From NCBI RefSeq assembly GCF_010119225.1, contig NZ_WNKF01000022.1, positions 1-64,000 on the forward strand: a stretch of DNA of 64,000 nt, given 5' to 3'. The stretch comes from Cyclobacterium roseum (GTDB lineage: Bacteria; Bacteroidota; Bacteroidia; Cytophagales; Cyclobacteriaceae). Position numbers and translations under genes: made by a program. The notes under the pieces were generated by a model that was not told where the DNA came from, ran no database searches, and worked only from the letters and a program-made list of their open reading frames with translations. Positions 43,295 to 53,803 of this stretch are shown here, piece after piece; positions within the stretch are counted from its first letter, which is position 1; every line of letters begins with the position of its first letter.

Positions 43295-45910
43295 ATGGAT
43301 TTTAAGCAATTTACCATCAAGTCTCAGGAAGCCATTCAAAAGGCACTTGAGCTATGCACCGCCGAGCAGCAGCAGTTTATAGAGCCTGCGCACCTGCTTA
43401 AGGGAATCATTCAGGAGGATAGTAATGTAACCGACTTTTTATTTAAAAAGTTGGGAGTTAATAGCGGTCTGATTATTCAAAAGCTGGAGGAGATCATCCG
43501 TCAACTCCCAAAAGTAAGTGGGCAACAACCTTATCTTTCCAATGCCACCAATCAGGTGCTGGAAAAGGCGAAGGGGTACCTGAAAACTTTCGGTGATGAG
43601 TATGTGGCTGTAGAGCACCTTGTACTGGGGGTTTTGGCCGGTTCGGATGCTACCGCCCAGTTGCTGAAGGATCAGGGATTGAATGAAAAAAAGCTAATCG
43701 AAGCCATCAAAGAACTTAGAAAAGGAAATAAAGTGACAGATCAAAACGCAGAATCCAAGTACAGGTCTTTGGAAAGATACTCCAAAAACCTAAACGAACT
43801 CGCCAAGAAAGGCAAGATAGATCCGGTTATTGGCCGGGATGAGGAAATCAGACGGGTATTGCAAATACTTGCCCGAAGAACCAAAAACAACCCCATTCTT
43901 CTGGGGGAACCGGGAGTGGGTAAAACGGCAATAGTAGAAGGTCTTGCCCAACGAATTGTAAGTGGGGATGTGCCGGAAAATTTAAAAAGTAAATTGCTGA
44001 TTTCCCTGGATATGGGATTACTCGTGGCAGGTGCCAAATACAAAGGGGAGTTCGAAGAGCGACTAAAAGCAGTGATCAAAGAAGTAACCGATTCGGATGG
44101 AGAAATCATTCTGTTTATAGATGAAATTCATACACTGATCGGTGCCGGTGGCGGCGGAGAAGGGGCCATGGATGCAGCCAACCTGTTAAAGCCTGCTTTG
44201 GCCAGGGGAGAGCTTCATGCCATTGGAGCCACCACGCTGAAGGAATATCAGAAGTACATCGAAAAGGACAAAGCCCTGGAGCGAAGGTTTCAGCAGGTTA
44301 TCGTCGATGAACCCGATGTGATGGATGCCATCTCCATTTTGCGGGGAATCAAAGACAAGTACGAACTGCATCACGGGGTCCGCGTCAAGGACGATGCCGT
44401 CATAGCGGCGGTGGAACTGTCCCAGCGCTATATTTCAGATCGTTATTTGCCCGACAAGGCCATCGACCTGATGGATGAAGCGGCTGCTAAATTGCGAATG
44501 GAGATCGATTCCTTGCCTCAGGAGTTGGACGAACTCAATCGTCGAATCATGCAATTGGAAATTGAGCGCGAAGCCATCCGAAGGGAAAAAAACAAGGATA
44601 AGGAGGCCGTACTGAGTAAGGAACTGGCGGAACTTTCCGAAAAAAGGCAGGAAATCAAAGCCAAGTGGGAAAGCGAAAAGGCGGTTATCCAAGGCATTCA
44701 ACGCGAGAAGGAAAGCATCGATAAATTCAAATTGGAAGCAGAGCAAGCGGAGCGAGCGGGAGACTTTGGTAAAGTAGCTGAAATACGGTATGGAAAAATC
44801 GGTGAGACCGAGAAAAAGCTAGCGTCTTTCCAAGAGCAACTCAAAGAAATGCAGGAAGGCTCGCCTTTGTTAAAGGAAGAAGTGGACCATGAAGACATTG
44901 CAGCCGTGGTGAGCAAGTGGACGGGCATCCCCCTTTCTAAAATGATCCAGAGCGAGCGCGAAAAGTTACTGCATTTGGAAGAGGAACTGGGTAAGCGTGT
45001 TGCCGGGCAGCGGGAGGCGATTGTAGCCCTTTCTGATGCCGTCCGGAGAAGTCGTGCGGGATTACAGGATCCCAAGCGCCCCATCGGATCCTTCATTTTT
45101 CTGGGAACCACCGGCGTGGGAAAAACCGAATTGGCAAAAGCCCTGGCGGAATACCTGTTTAGCGACGAAAATGCCATGGTGAGAATTGACATGTCGGAAT
45201 ACCAGGAGCGGCATTCTGTCAGTCGCCTGGTAGGAGCACCTCCAGGTTATGTAGGCTATGACGAAGGAGGGCAATTGACCGAGGCGGTGAGAAGAAAGCC
45301 CTACTCCGTGGTATTGCTGGACGAGATCGAAAAAGCCCATCCCGATGTGTTTAATATCCTGCTGCAGGTTTTGGACGATGGCAGGCTAACCGACAATAAA
45401 GGAAGGATAGCCAATTTTAAAAACACCATCATCATCATGACTACCAATATTGGCTCGACGCTGATTCAGGAGCGCTTTGATGGCATGGAGGAATGGAACA
45501 AAGAGCAGGTGATGGAAGAAACGAAAGAAGAGGTCTTTGGCTTGTTGAAAAAATCAGTGCGGCCGGAATTCCTTAACCGTATCGATGAGACCATCATGTT
45601 CGAACCGCTTAATAAGGAAATTTTGCGGAAAATTGTGGACATACAATGGAGGGAAGTCCAGAGCCGACTTGCCGAATCGGGCATCGAGCTGGATGCCACA
45701 CAGGACGTGTTGGATTACCTGGGGGAGGTTGGTTTTGATCCGCAGTATGGCGCCAGGCCTTTAAAACGTACCATGCAGCGACTGGTATTGAATGAATTGT
45801 CCAAGCAAATATTGAGTGGCTACATCAAAAATGACAGTGCCGTATTGGTAGACCTGGATGCGGATAGGCAGGTTTACTTTAAAAATGTGGACGAGGTAGG
45901 GGTAGAATAA
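43295..45910 (+). CDS. clpB: ATP-dependent disaggregase ClpB
   Basis: The 871-residue AAA+ chaperone unfolds aggregated proteins with the DnaK system. It has the N-domain (1-145), the first ATPase with GEPGVGKTA at about 205-213, a long coiled-coil middle domain (about 405-530) that marks ClpB rather than ClpA or ClpC, and the second ATPase with [14 protein letters not shown]. The pore loops [12 protein letters not shown] and GYVGYDEGG are present. The length is normal. It is monocistronic with a terminator after it. Confidence 0.97.
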   Translation: MDFKQFTIKSQEAIQKALELCTAEQQQFIEPAHLLKGIIQEDSNVTDFLFKKLGVNSGLIIQKLEEIIRQLPKVSGQQPYLSNATNQVLEKAKGYLKTFGDEYVAVEHLVLGVLAGSDATAQLLKDQGLNEKKLIEAIKELRKGNKVTDQNAESKYRSLERYSKNLNELAKKGKIDPVIGRDEEIRRVLQILARRTKNNPILLGEPGVGKTAIVEGLAQRIVSGDVPENLKSKLLISLDMGLLVAGAKYKGEFEERLKAVIKEVTDSDGEIILFIDEIHTLIGAGGGGEGAMDAANLLKPALARGELHAIGATTLKEYQKYIEKDKALERRFQQVIVDEPDVMDAISILRGIKDKYELHHGVRVKDDAVIAAVELSQRYISDRYLPDKAIDLMDEAAAKLRMEIDSLPQELDELNRRIMQLEIEREAIRREKNKDKEAVLSKELAELSEKRQEIKAKWESEKAVIQGIQREKESIDKFKLEAEQAERAGDFGKVAEIRYGKIGETEKKLASFQEQLKEMQEGSPLLKEEVDHEDIAAVVSKWTGIPLSKMIQSEREKLLHLEEELGKRVAGQREAIVALSDAVRRSRAGLQDPKRPIGSFIFLGTTGVGKTELAKALAEYLFSDENAMVRIDMSEYQERHSVSRLVGAPPGYVGYDEGGQLTEAVRRKPYSVVLLDEIEKAHPDVFNILLQVLDDGRLTDNKGRIANFKNTIIIMTTNIGSTLIQERFDGMEEWNKEQVMEETKEEVFGLLKKSVRPEFLNRIDETIMFEPLNKEILRKIVDIQWREVQSRLAESGIELDATQDVLDYLGEVGFDPQYGARPLKRTMQRLVLNELSKQILSGYIKNDSAVLVDLDADRQVYFKNVDEVGVE

Positions 45911-45967
45911 GCGAACCCAGTACCCCTTGGTTTTCGCTAACCCTTCCGGAGGATGTCTCAGCAGAAA

Positions 45968-46003
45968 GACAGTTGGCTGATAAATTGGCCAGCTGTTTTT
46001 TTT
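45968..46003 (+). terminator. Intrinsic terminator after clpB
   Basis: ACAGTTGGC pairs with GGCCAGCTGT (one G-U pair) and is followed by eight T residues. Confidence 0.75.
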
Positions 46004-46040
46004 GATCCGTTTCAAATGGGGCCCTTCAATAAAATAGGGT

Positions 46041-46048
46041 TACTTTTG
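46041..46048 (+). promoter_or_regulatory. -7-type promoter box of the glutaminase gene
   Basis: TACTTTTG matches TAnnTTTG and lies 37 bases before the ATG at 46085. A matching -33 TTTG is not seen at the usual distance, so it may be a weak promoter. Confidence 0.4.
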
Positions 46049-46084
46049 ATAAACGGGACCTACCCGTGATCTAACGAAGCCATC

Positions 46085-46999
46085 ATGGATTATCAGGAAT
46101 TAATTTCAGAAGTATATCAGGAAGTAAATCAACTGGGCCTAAAGGGGAACGTTGCCAATTACATTCCCGAGCTGGCAAAGGTATCCGGAGACCGGTTTGG
46201 TATTGCTTTGGTAGATCTGGACGGGAAGGTCTATGGGGTAGGGGATTATCAAGAGCCCTTTTCCATTCAAAGCATTTCCAAGGTATTTACCCTAACCATG
46301 GTTTTTCATAGGTTTCGTAGTAAACTCTGGTCACGGGTGAATGTGGAGCCGAGTGGTAATCCGTTTAATTCCATTGCGCAATTGGAATATGAACAAGGCA
46401 TCCCCCGAAATCCCTTTTTGAACGCAGGGGCTTTGGTGATCACCGATGCTCTTACGAGTAAATTTGAACATCCAATTCAGAGTATACGGGAATTTATAGA
46501 TGAGTTGGCGGGACAGCATTGCGTGCGTATAAATGAGGAGGTGATGCAATCGGAACTACTGCATGCGGAGAGAAACACCGCCATGGCTTATTTTCTAAAG
46601 GCCTATAAGAATTTTGAGAACGACATCCAGGAAGTGATCCGGACCTATGTATCCCAATGTTCCATAGAAATGTGCTGCGAGGAACTGGCAAAGGCTTTTT
46701 CCTACCTGGCAAACGACGGGTATTCTATTTTTGCCAAACGGGAAATTTTAAATGAAAGCCAATCCCGGCGGGTCAATGCACTCATGCTTACCTGCGGATT
46801 TTACGACGAATCCGGTGAATTTGCTTTTCGCGTGGGATTACCCGGCAAAAGTGGCGTGGGGGGCGGAATAGCGGCAGTCATGCCCGGCAAATTCAGCATC
46901 GCCGTCTGGTCTCCCGAATTAAATGAGAAAGGAAACTCCGTAAAAGCGATCAAGGCCTTGGAGCTGCTAACCGATAAACTGAAGTTTTCCCTGTTCTAA
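46085..46999 (+). CDS. glsA: Glutaminase
   Basis: The 304-residue enzyme hydrolyses glutamine to glutamate and ammonia. The serine-dependent beta-lactamase-like fold shows the SxxK pair S63/K66 in FSIQSISKVFTL, the substrate segment EPSGNPFNSI and NPFLNAGAL, and the C-terminal GKSGVGGGIAAVMPG. The length is normal for GlsA. It overlaps the convergent isomerase gene by 4 bp. Confidence 0.96.
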   Translation: MDYQELISEVYQEVNQLGLKGNVANYIPELAKVSGDRFGIALVDLDGKVYGVGDYQEPFSIQSISKVFTLTMVFHRFRSKLWSRVNVEPSGNPFNSIAQLEYEQGIPRNPFLNAGALVITDALTSKFEHPIQSIREFIDELAGQHCVRINEEVMQSELLHAERNTAMAYFLKAYKNFENDIQEVIRTYVSQCSIEMCCEELAKAFSYLANDGYSIFAKREILNESQSRRVNALMLTCGFYDESGEFAFRVGLPGKSGVGGGIAAVMPGKFSIAVWSPELNEKGNSVKAIKALELLTDKLKFSLF

Positions 47000-47943
47000 A
47001 TCAGGTTCACCGTTCTCCACATGGCTTTGGAGGTAGCGGCCAGAGCCTGCTCATTTTCCATGGCATTCAATTTCGCATTGAAAGGTTCCGCCCTGACAGG
47101 CCCATCGTATCCAATAGTCACCAAGGCCTGCATAAATCCCTTCAAATCTATCAGGCCGCTATCGCCTGGTAGTTGACGTTCACCATCGATCTGTTCGGCA
47201 ATGCTTCTGCCGGCAGTGGCATCGTTAAGGTCGCAGGTCACGATTTGCTCGTTGGTCAGGTTCTCCAAATCAGCCACGGTTTCGCTGGAAGTGTACCAAT
47301 GAAAACTATCTAACTGTACCCCTACATTCGGCTGCCCGATCTCAGCGATGAGGTCCTGAACTTCTTTCAGGGTTCCGACAAAGGGGTAGCGGTTGATGAT
47401 TTTTAAATTTTTTGTACCCACGTATTCGAATCCGAGTGTCAACCCTTCTTCTCCCAATACCTGGGCAGCCTTTCCAAGGCGCTCGCTGTGTTGCTTAAAG
47501 TTGTCCAGATAGGGCAGTTCATCGTGGCTGGGCATGATCCAGGTGCCCACACGACTTACACCGGCTTTTCGCAAGATGGCGGCTACCTTCGGTAAGCCTT
47601 TAATACCTTCCTCAAATGTAGCCTTGTCTTTTCGAAAATCAACCGGTAGTCCTGCGGCATCCCAGGTTAGGTTATGGGCTTCCTTTTTAGCCAGAAACTC
47701 GTCGAATTTTCCAGGAGACATTTCCATCAACTGAGCGGGTACGGGTAAGATGGCTTCAAAATTATAAGTAACAGCCTTATCAATCATCTCCTCCTGATCA
47801 ATGGATACTCCGATGGCGTAGGGATTCAAACTCACACGGAATTTTCGTTCCTGTAAATTTGGGGCGGCATGGCTTAGATAGGGGGTGCTGGCTAATCCCA
47901 GTGAAATTAAACTGCTTTGTTGAATAAATTTTCTTCGGTCCAT
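46996..47943 (-). CDS. Sugar phosphate isomerase/epimerase-like TIM barrel, exported
   Basis: The 315-residue protein begins with a Tat-like signal (MDRRKFIQQSSLISLG). It has the xylose-isomerase-like TIM-barrel family layout, with LGFEYVGTKN, NVGVQLDSFHWY and GPVRAEPF holding candidate metal ligands. It follows the DUF1501 and PSD1 genes in the same direction (49-bp gap). The presence of an export signal on an isomerase fold is common in such Planctomycete-like sugar cassettes. The substrate is unknown. Confidence 0.85.
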   Translation of the reverse strand: MDRRKFIQQSSLISLGLASTPYLSHAAPNLQERKFRVSLNPYAIGVSIDQEEMIDKAVTYNFEAILPVPAQLMEMSPGKFDEFLAKKEAHNLTWDAAGLPVDFRKDKATFEEGIKGLPKVAAILRKAGVSRVGTWIMPSHDELPYLDNFKQHSERLGKAAQVLGEEGLTLGFEYVGTKNLKIINRYPFVGTLKEVQDLIAEIGQPNVGVQLDSFHWYTSSETVADLENLTNEQIVTCDLNDATAGRSIAEQIDGERQLPGDSGLIDLKGFMQALVTIGYDGPVRAEPFNAKLNAMENEQALAATSKAMWRTVNLI

Positions 47944-47992
47944 TGGATGTTTTCTGAAGTTGTTTTGATAAAACGGGCGTTTTTGGATTTAT

Positions 47993-49486
47993 TCAGGATA
48001 AGATTTCCCGAATCACATGTCCTTCCACATCCGTTAGGCGGAATGGCCTGCCCTGAAAGTCAAAGGTAAATTGTTCGTGGTCAAATCCCAGCAAGTGGAG
48101 GATAGTGGCGTGTACGTCATGTACAGACACCTTGTTTTCCACCCCGGAAAAGCCAATTTCGTCTGTCAGTCCATGCGAGGCTCCTTTTTTAATACCTCCC
48201 CCGGCCATCCACATGGTGAAGGCATCTACGTGATGATCCCGGCCCTTGTAACTTTGGGTTTTTCCCTCCCGGTTTTCCTGCATAGGGGTGCGGCCGAACT
48301 CTCCTCCCCATACCACCAGGGTTTGATCCAGCAGGCCTCTTTGCTTGAGGTCTGTAAGCAGCGCGGTGATGGGTCTGTCAATTTCCGTGCATTTATCTTT
48401 CATGCCCAGGTCAATGGCAGTGCTCTCACCGGTGCCATGCGCATCCCAGCCCCAGTCGTATAATTGAACAAAACGCACGCCTTTTTCTACCATTTTTCGG
48501 GCCAGCAGGCAATTGTTGGCAAAGGATTCTTCTCCAGGTTGCGTACCATAAAGCTGGTGTATGTACTCCGGCTCCTCGTTGATGTTCATGACTTCCGGTA
48601 CCTCAATCTGCATGCGAAAAGCCATCTCGTATTGGTTGATACGGGCTAAAATTTCCGGGTCTGCATAGTGTTGGAAATCCTCCTGGTTAATGGCGTTGAT
48701 CGCGTCCAGTAATTTTCGTTTCATGGATCGGGACATGCCCTTCGGATCTTCGATGTACAATACCGGATCCCCTTTGGAACGGCATTGCACCCCCTGGTAA
48801 ACGGAGGGTAAAAAGCCACTGCCCCAAACACTCTTTCCGGCATCCGGGGTTTTTCCTCCAGAGGTAAGCACCACGAAGCCTGGTAAGTTTTGGTTTTCCG
48901 ATCCCAGGCCATAGGTGACCCAGGAACCAATGCTGGGCCTTCCCAACCGCGGACTGCCGGTCTGCATGAAAAGCTGGGCCGGTCCATGGTTAAACTGGTC
49001 GGTATGGACTGCTTTCAAAAAGGCTACCTCGTCCACCACCTGCTTGAAATGTGGTAGGTAGTCAGATACCCAGTTGCCAGATTCCCCGGATTGCTCAAAT
49101 TCAGCCTGTGGTCCGAGCAGGTTTGGCCGGCCCCTGATAAAAGCAAACTTTCTTCCCTGCAGCACGGATTCCGGACATTCCTGATTATGTAGTTTGACAA
49201 GCTCGGGTTTGTAGTCAAACATTTCCAGTTGGGATGGGGCTCCTGCCATGTGCAGGTAAATTACCGATTGGACTTTGGGCGCAAAGGGAGGGGCCGCTGC
49301 TGAAAGGGGATTAAGATCCCGCTCGGAGAGTTGCATGCCCTTGGGTTTGGGGGCTTGACATCCGACCAGCGAGCCCAGTGCCAGCCCCCCCAGACCGCTG
49401 GCACAGCTTTGTATAAAATGCCTGCGGGTTTGGGATTGTAGCTCTCGTTCCAGTTTTTCAGCCAGTAATTTTTTGATCTTGTCCAT
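47993..49486 (-). CDS. DUF1501 domain protein
   Basis: The 497-residue protein has an RR motif ([15 protein letters not shown]) of a Tat-type signal about 20 residues in, ending at a Cys (VGCQAP). DUF1501 features follow: [38 protein letters not shown]-type text, [14 protein letters not shown] and GRDHH. The fold is that of the alkaline-phosphatase/sulfatase superfamily, and the natural substrate is unknown. It starts one base after the PSD1 gene ends, and the pair is a conserved two-gene unit in Planctomycetes and some Bacteroidota. Confidence 0.9.
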   Translation of the reverse strand: [497 protein letters not shown]

Positions 49487-49487
49487 G

Positions 49488-52223
49488 TCAGGATTTGGTT
49501 AGAAATTCATCCAAATTCATCAGCGCATTGGCGATGAGTGCCAGGGCGGCCAGTTCCGGGTTTTTCTGATCCTCTTCCGCAAATTGCAGCCACTCCTCCA
49601 TCGCTTCGGTATCGGTGGAGAAATCTTCCAGGGCGAATGCGTACAATGATTGAAGGTGTTCGTGCTTTTCGGGGCTGATGGGCTGCAACAAAAGCCTTTC
49701 GTAAGCCCAGGAAATGGGATCCGCAGCATCGGACCGGTACATGCGAAGGGCCAGGTGAAACGCAGCCTCCTGGTATACCGGATCATTCAATGTAACTAAC
49801 GCCTGCAAGGGAGTATTGGTTACGGTACGGCTAATGGTGCAAACCTCCCGGCTACCCGCATCGAAGCTAATAAAAGAAGGATAGGGGCTGGTGCGCTTTA
49901 GAAAGGTGTATACGGCCCGTCGGTACCGGTCTTCGCCCTCGCTGGTTTCCCAGGATTCTCCGTTGTAGACGGTTTGCCATACATTGTCCGGCTGGGGGGG
50001 CATCACCGGTTTGCCATACATTTTTCCACTTAGCAGTCCCGAGGCAGCAAGTGCCTGATCCCGGATTTGCTCGGCACTGAGTCGGAATCTTGGGCCTCTG
50101 GCGTACCATTTGTTTTCAGGGTCTTTTTCATGTAGGAGTGTAGATGAAACAGAGGACTGCCGGTAGGTGCCTGACAAAACCATGTCTTTTATAAGCGGTT
50201 TTAGCTTCCAGTCATGGTCTTCCATCAGTCGTATGGCCAACCAGTCCAGTAATTGCTGATGACTGGGAAGGGCTGATTGGGTACCCATATCTTCCAGGGT
50301 GCTGACCAGTCCCCGGCCAAATAACTGTGCCCAAATCCGATTGGCAAGGGTTCGGGCCGTCAGCGGATTTTCTTTGCTGGTCAGCCAGTAGGCAAGGCCA
50401 AGCCGATTTTCAGGCCATTCCGGATCCCAGGTGTTGAGAACGGCGGGGACATCCGGTTTTACGGTTTCCCCTTTGAGCATCCAATTGCCTCTTTCAAACA
50501 CATGGGTTTCCCGCTTCATGTAATCCGGGTTTTCTACGAGGATCGGAACGGAAGGGGTGTTTTTGTTTAGCAAGGCTAAAAAATCGCGGTCCATTTCTTC
50601 ATGCCCGGCTTGGTTTTCCCCTGGTAGCTCCGGAAAAAAGCCAAACCAATTGATGGTGGAACTGGTTTGCTGCGGTTTCAGGGATTTGTTCTCCATGTGG
50701 AGGTAGAGGTCTACCTTTTCATGTAGCTCTTTGATGGGAAAGCGGCGGATTTCCCTGCCTTCTGTTTTTCCCAGCGTGAATTGAGACAAAATTTCCCCCT
50801 CTGGACCGCCATTACGAATCGTTAGCCGGTTTCCTTCGTTTCCCGTCCAGTAGTTAATATAAACGTAGGGCGAACCCTCGGTATAGACGTCCCTGAGGTA
50901 GCAGGATCCATTGTCCCAAAGGCCCAGCCATTTGGTGTCGATCAATTCGCCATTTTCAAAGTCCTCGGCAATGTGGCCATGGTATTTGGGTTCCTGATAA
51001 AGCAGAATGGCCTCCATTTTTTCTTTGAGCCCTGGGTTACCGTGCCGGGCAGCCCAGGATTTTATTTCCTCCATGCGGACGCTGTCTTCCCCGGAATAGA
51101 ATTTTAATTTGGGTTCCTCCCCATGGGTATCCTCATCCCGGCTGTTATTGAAGAAAGCCATGATCTGGTAATAGTCTTCCTGCTTAAAAGGATCGTAAGG
51201 GTGGCTGTGGCACTGCACGCAGGACATGGTTGTACTCTGCCAGACTTCAAAGGTAGTATTGACCCGGTCAACGACGGCTGCTACCCGAAATTCCTCATCC
51301 TGAGTACCCCCTTCATCGTTAACCATGGTGTTGCGGTGAAAAGCCGTGGCGGTGAGTTGATCTAAATCCGGTTCGGGCAATAAGTCACCGGCAAGCTGCT
51401 CCACGGTAAATTGGTCGAAGGGCATGTCCGCATTCAGCGCCTTGATCACCCAGTCCCGATAGGCCCAGATCTCCCGACTGACATCTCGCTCGTAGCCTTT
51501 GGTATCGGCGTAGCGTGCCAAGTCCAGCCACCAGGAAGCCCATTTTTCACCAAAAGCGGGACTATCCAATAGCGCATCTACCAATTCCTCATAGCTCATC
51601 CGACCGGATTTCCACTGGCTTACCAGGGCTTCATCAGGCGGCAGTCCCGTAAGGTCCAGGCTCAGCCTACGAATAAGGATATTTTTACTTGCTTCTGGGG
51701 AAGGGCTAAGTTCTTGCCGGGTCAGCCCTTCGGCAATAAACCGGTCAATGTCATTTTGAATGAAAAGCGGAGCCTCTTCCGGGAGAAAACCTGCCTGAAG
51801 GCCCTCCTGGGGAGCCACCGGTTTTGTGGGCGATTTGTATGCCCAATGTTGCCCCCAGTTTGCGCCCTCTTCCACCCACTGGGTGAGAATTTCGATTTCT
51901 TCCTCACTGAGAGGTGCTTTCTGGTAAGGCATGCGTATTTCCGGATCGCTTTCGCTCAGGCGGGAGATAAATTCACTGCCGTGCGCATCTCCCGGGATGA
52001 TGGCCGGATGGCCGGACTCGGTAGGCGCAATGGCTTCCTCTTCAAATAGCAGGCTGAAGCCTCCGTTTTTCTTAACTCCTCCGTGGCAGGAAATGCAGTG
52101 CTGGTTGAGTATGGGCTTTACCTGGGTGCTGAAATCAATCTCCTTTTCCTGGGTTAAGGCATAGTAAATGACTCCTGCAAGTAGGATGCTGGCCAATCCA
52201 ATAAGTAAACCAGGCTTATTCAT
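49488..52223 (-). CDS. PSD1 protein with planctomycete cytochrome c, DUF1549 and DUF1553 domains
   Basis: The start at 52223 (MNKPGLLIGLASILLAG) gives a membrane anchor or signal. The cytochrome c-like site is C43-I-S-C46-H47 near the N-terminus. DUF1549 spans about 150-360 (RRLSLDLTGLPP, WWLDLARYADTKGYE, CVQCHSHPYDPF), and DUF1553 makes up the last 300 residues (NRIWAQLFGRGLV, TNTPLQALVTLNDPVY). The protein probably takes part in extracytoplasmic carbohydrate processing and may carry a haem. It is translationally adjacent to the DUF1501 gene. Confidence 0.92.
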   Translation of the reverse strand: MNKPGLLIGLASILLAGVIYYALTQEKEIDFSTQVKPILNQHCISCHGGVKKNGGFSLLFEEEAIAPTESGHPAIIPGDAHGSEFISRLSESDPEIRMPYQKAPLSEEEIEILTQWVEEGANWGQHWAYKSPTKPVAPQEGLQAGFLPEEAPLFIQNDIDRFIAEGLTRQELSPSPEASKNILIRRLSLDLTGLPPDEALVSQWKSGRMSYEELVDALLDSPAFGEKWASWWLDLARYADTKGYERDVSREIWAYRDWVIKALNADMPFDQFTVEQLAGDLLPEPDLDQLTATAFHRNTMVNDEGGTQDEEFRVAAVVDRVNTTFEVWQSTTMSCVQCHSHPYDPFKQEDYYQIMAFFNNSRDEDTHGEEPKLKFYSGEDSVRMEEIKSWAARHGNPGLKEKMEAILLYQEPKYHGHIAEDFENGELIDTKWLGLWDNGSCYLRDVYTEGSPYVYINYWTGNEGNRLTIRNGGPEGEILSQFTLGKTEGREIRRFPIKELHEKVDLYLHMENKSLKPQQTSSTINWFGFFPELPGENQAGHEEMDRDFLALLNKNTPSVPILVENPDYMKRETHVFERGNWMLKGETVKPDVPAVLNTWDPEWPENRLGLAYWLTSKENPLTARTLANRIWAQLFGRGLVSTLEDMGTQSALPSHQQLLDWLAIRLMEDHDWKLKPLIKDMVLSGTYRQSSVSSTLLHEKDPENKWYARGPRFRLSAEQIRDQALAASGLLSGKMYGKPVMPPQPDNVWQTVYNGESWETSEGEDRYRRAVYTFLKRTSPYPSFISFDAGSREVCTISRTVTNTPLQALVTLNDPVYQEAAFHLALRMYRSDAADPISWAYERLLLQPISPEKHEHLQSLYAFALEDFSTDTEAMEEWLQFAEEDQKNPELAALALIANALMNLDEFLTKS

Positions 52224-52427
52224 GGGTCGTCTTATCATTATTCCGAGTCGAAAATAGCCAGAAAAGCCTGAAATCGCAAGGTTTCGGGGAGGAGAGGCCC
52301 AAATCGTTCCGTTTTGTGATCGGAAGATAGACGGCCTGCCGGTGTGTCTCCCGGAAAGCCATGAAAAAAGACCATTCCTGTTTCCGTTTCTTGCAGTGGG
52401 AGGCCTGGGTAATCGTTCAACACGGAT

Positions 52428-52915
52428 TTAAAAGTACTTCAGGATTTCCCGGCCAATGAGGCGATGGCCCGCTGTGTTGGGGTGGTTGGATTGGGACATG
52501 CGGTCGGCGACGCGGTCACCGATCTTCAGCAGTTGTTTGAAGGCCAAATAGCTGTCGGACAGGCCCAGTCCCAAGTGCGCTGCCAGGCCCTGGATTTGCT
52601 GCGCATGCGGTTCCAACACATGCTCGGTTTCGGAAAGGTTCACCGGACCTTGCTGTTCCGGAAAGGGATTTCTGCGGCCTACAGGTAAACATACATATCC
52701 GCAATCGCCTGAACGAAACCGTCGATTTCTTCGAACCGAATGCCATTTCTACGGGGGACGGGCAAGGCCAAGGTGTAAACTGTACCGTTGCTACGGTAGC
52801 TTAGCTCTGGCGAATACACAGGGGTTTGCTGCAAAACAATCGAGGATTTGCTGGAGTATACACGGGCAATTTCGCCATTGTTCAACCGCTCTTCCTCCGG
52901 GCCGAAAAAGGCCAT
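52428..52915 (-). pseudogene. Frameshifted SGNH/GDSL hydrolase remnant
   Basis: The last 70 codons (52428-52643 on the minus strand) carry a clear SGNH esterase C-terminus, AAHLGLGLSD then HPNTAGHRLIGREIL, including the Asp-x-x-His-type HPN box. The next part upstream lies in another frame (NNGEIARVYSSKSS to ADMYVYL, stop at 52679-52681), so at least one frameshift separates them near 52680. No N-terminal GDS block is seen. It is the broken neighbour of the PSD1 gene. Confidence 0.6.
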
Positions 52916-53048
52916 CGAACCGTCCCTTGCGATTACCCATCGCCCCTACCATACGAAAATGCCGGATGGGTTCCGGCAGCAGGACGATCAATGGTCCAAG
53001 TTTTTATTTGGCGAACCCGGATTGCATGTTGGATTTAATTTCTAAGTA

Positions 53049-53228
53049 ATGAAAGCCATTGTATGCAGCAACTACTGGGGGCCGGAAGTATTTCGGCTGG
53101 TGGAGGTAACCAAACCCACCTGCGGGAAAAACGAGCTATTGATACAAGTAATGGAGGCCTTTGATGGGATACTCACTTCGGTTAGTTACCGTCGAGGAGC
53201 GATCATTTACGCGTCAAATGCCACCTGA
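53049..53228 (+). pseudogene. N-terminal fragment of an MDR alcohol dehydrogenase
   Basis: The 59-codon fragment starts MKAIVCSNYWGPEVFRLVEV and continues with ELLIQVMEAFDG, the start of quinone-oxidoreductase-type MDR proteins, like the intact gene at 55865-56845. It then loses homology and stops. A deletion has removed the NAD(P)-binding domain. Confidence 0.7.
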
Positions 53229-53406
53229 AATAGCCTATTTATTGTGAAGTCCGGAATTTTACGGTCGTACTATTTTAACTACGGAAAGGACATCACGGCT
53301 CATTTTGCCATGCGCTACGGAATGCGACCTGGTTTTTTGACGTGCGTCAAAAGAAAAGACAAGCCGAGTCCTTACTTTTGTGTGTTCAACTACGGGAAGA
53401 GAAGTC

Positions 53407-53802
53407 ATGACAATTTCTGCGAAAAACTTGTTATTGCTGGATGGCGTGGGGGCCTTGATGACGGCTACCCTGCTAAGTCAGGTAGTGGCTCGGTATGAAT
53501 CGCTATTTGGGATGCCAAAGGCGACCGTCTACGTACTTTCGGTCGTTGCATTGGGCTTTGCGGCTTTTTCACTGGGCAGCTACTTGCTGGCAAAAAGCGG
53601 TTTTACCCGCTATCTCGGAATCATCCTTTTTGCGAATCTTGCGTATTGTGTGGCAACTGCTACCTTGACGTTCGTTTATCGTGAAAAACTAACCTGGTTG
53701 GGGTTCGCTTATTTTATTGGTGAAATTATCCTTGTTTTACTTCTGGTTTACCAGGAATACAAAAAAACAAGACCGGGGATTGGTGGCAAACTATTCGTAT
53801 AG
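53407..53802 (+). CDS. Four-helix membrane protein of unknown function
   Basis: I start at MTISAKNLLL (53407); upstream ATG starts are possible. The 131-residue product has four hydrophobic helices (LLLLDGVGALMTATLLS, VYVLSVVALGFAAFSLGSYLLA, YLGIILFANLAYCVATATLTF, FAYFIGEIILVLLLVYQEY). It sits between a broken MDR gene and a broken glycosyltransferase gene and appears intact. I recognise no named family. Confidence 0.7.
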   Translation: MTISAKNLLLLDGVGALMTATLLSQVVARYESLFGMPKATVYVLSVVALGFAAFSLGSYLLAKSGFTRYLGIILFANLAYCVATATLTFVYREKLTWLGFAYFIGEIILVLLLVYQEYKKTRPGIGGKLFV

Positions 53803-53803
53803 C

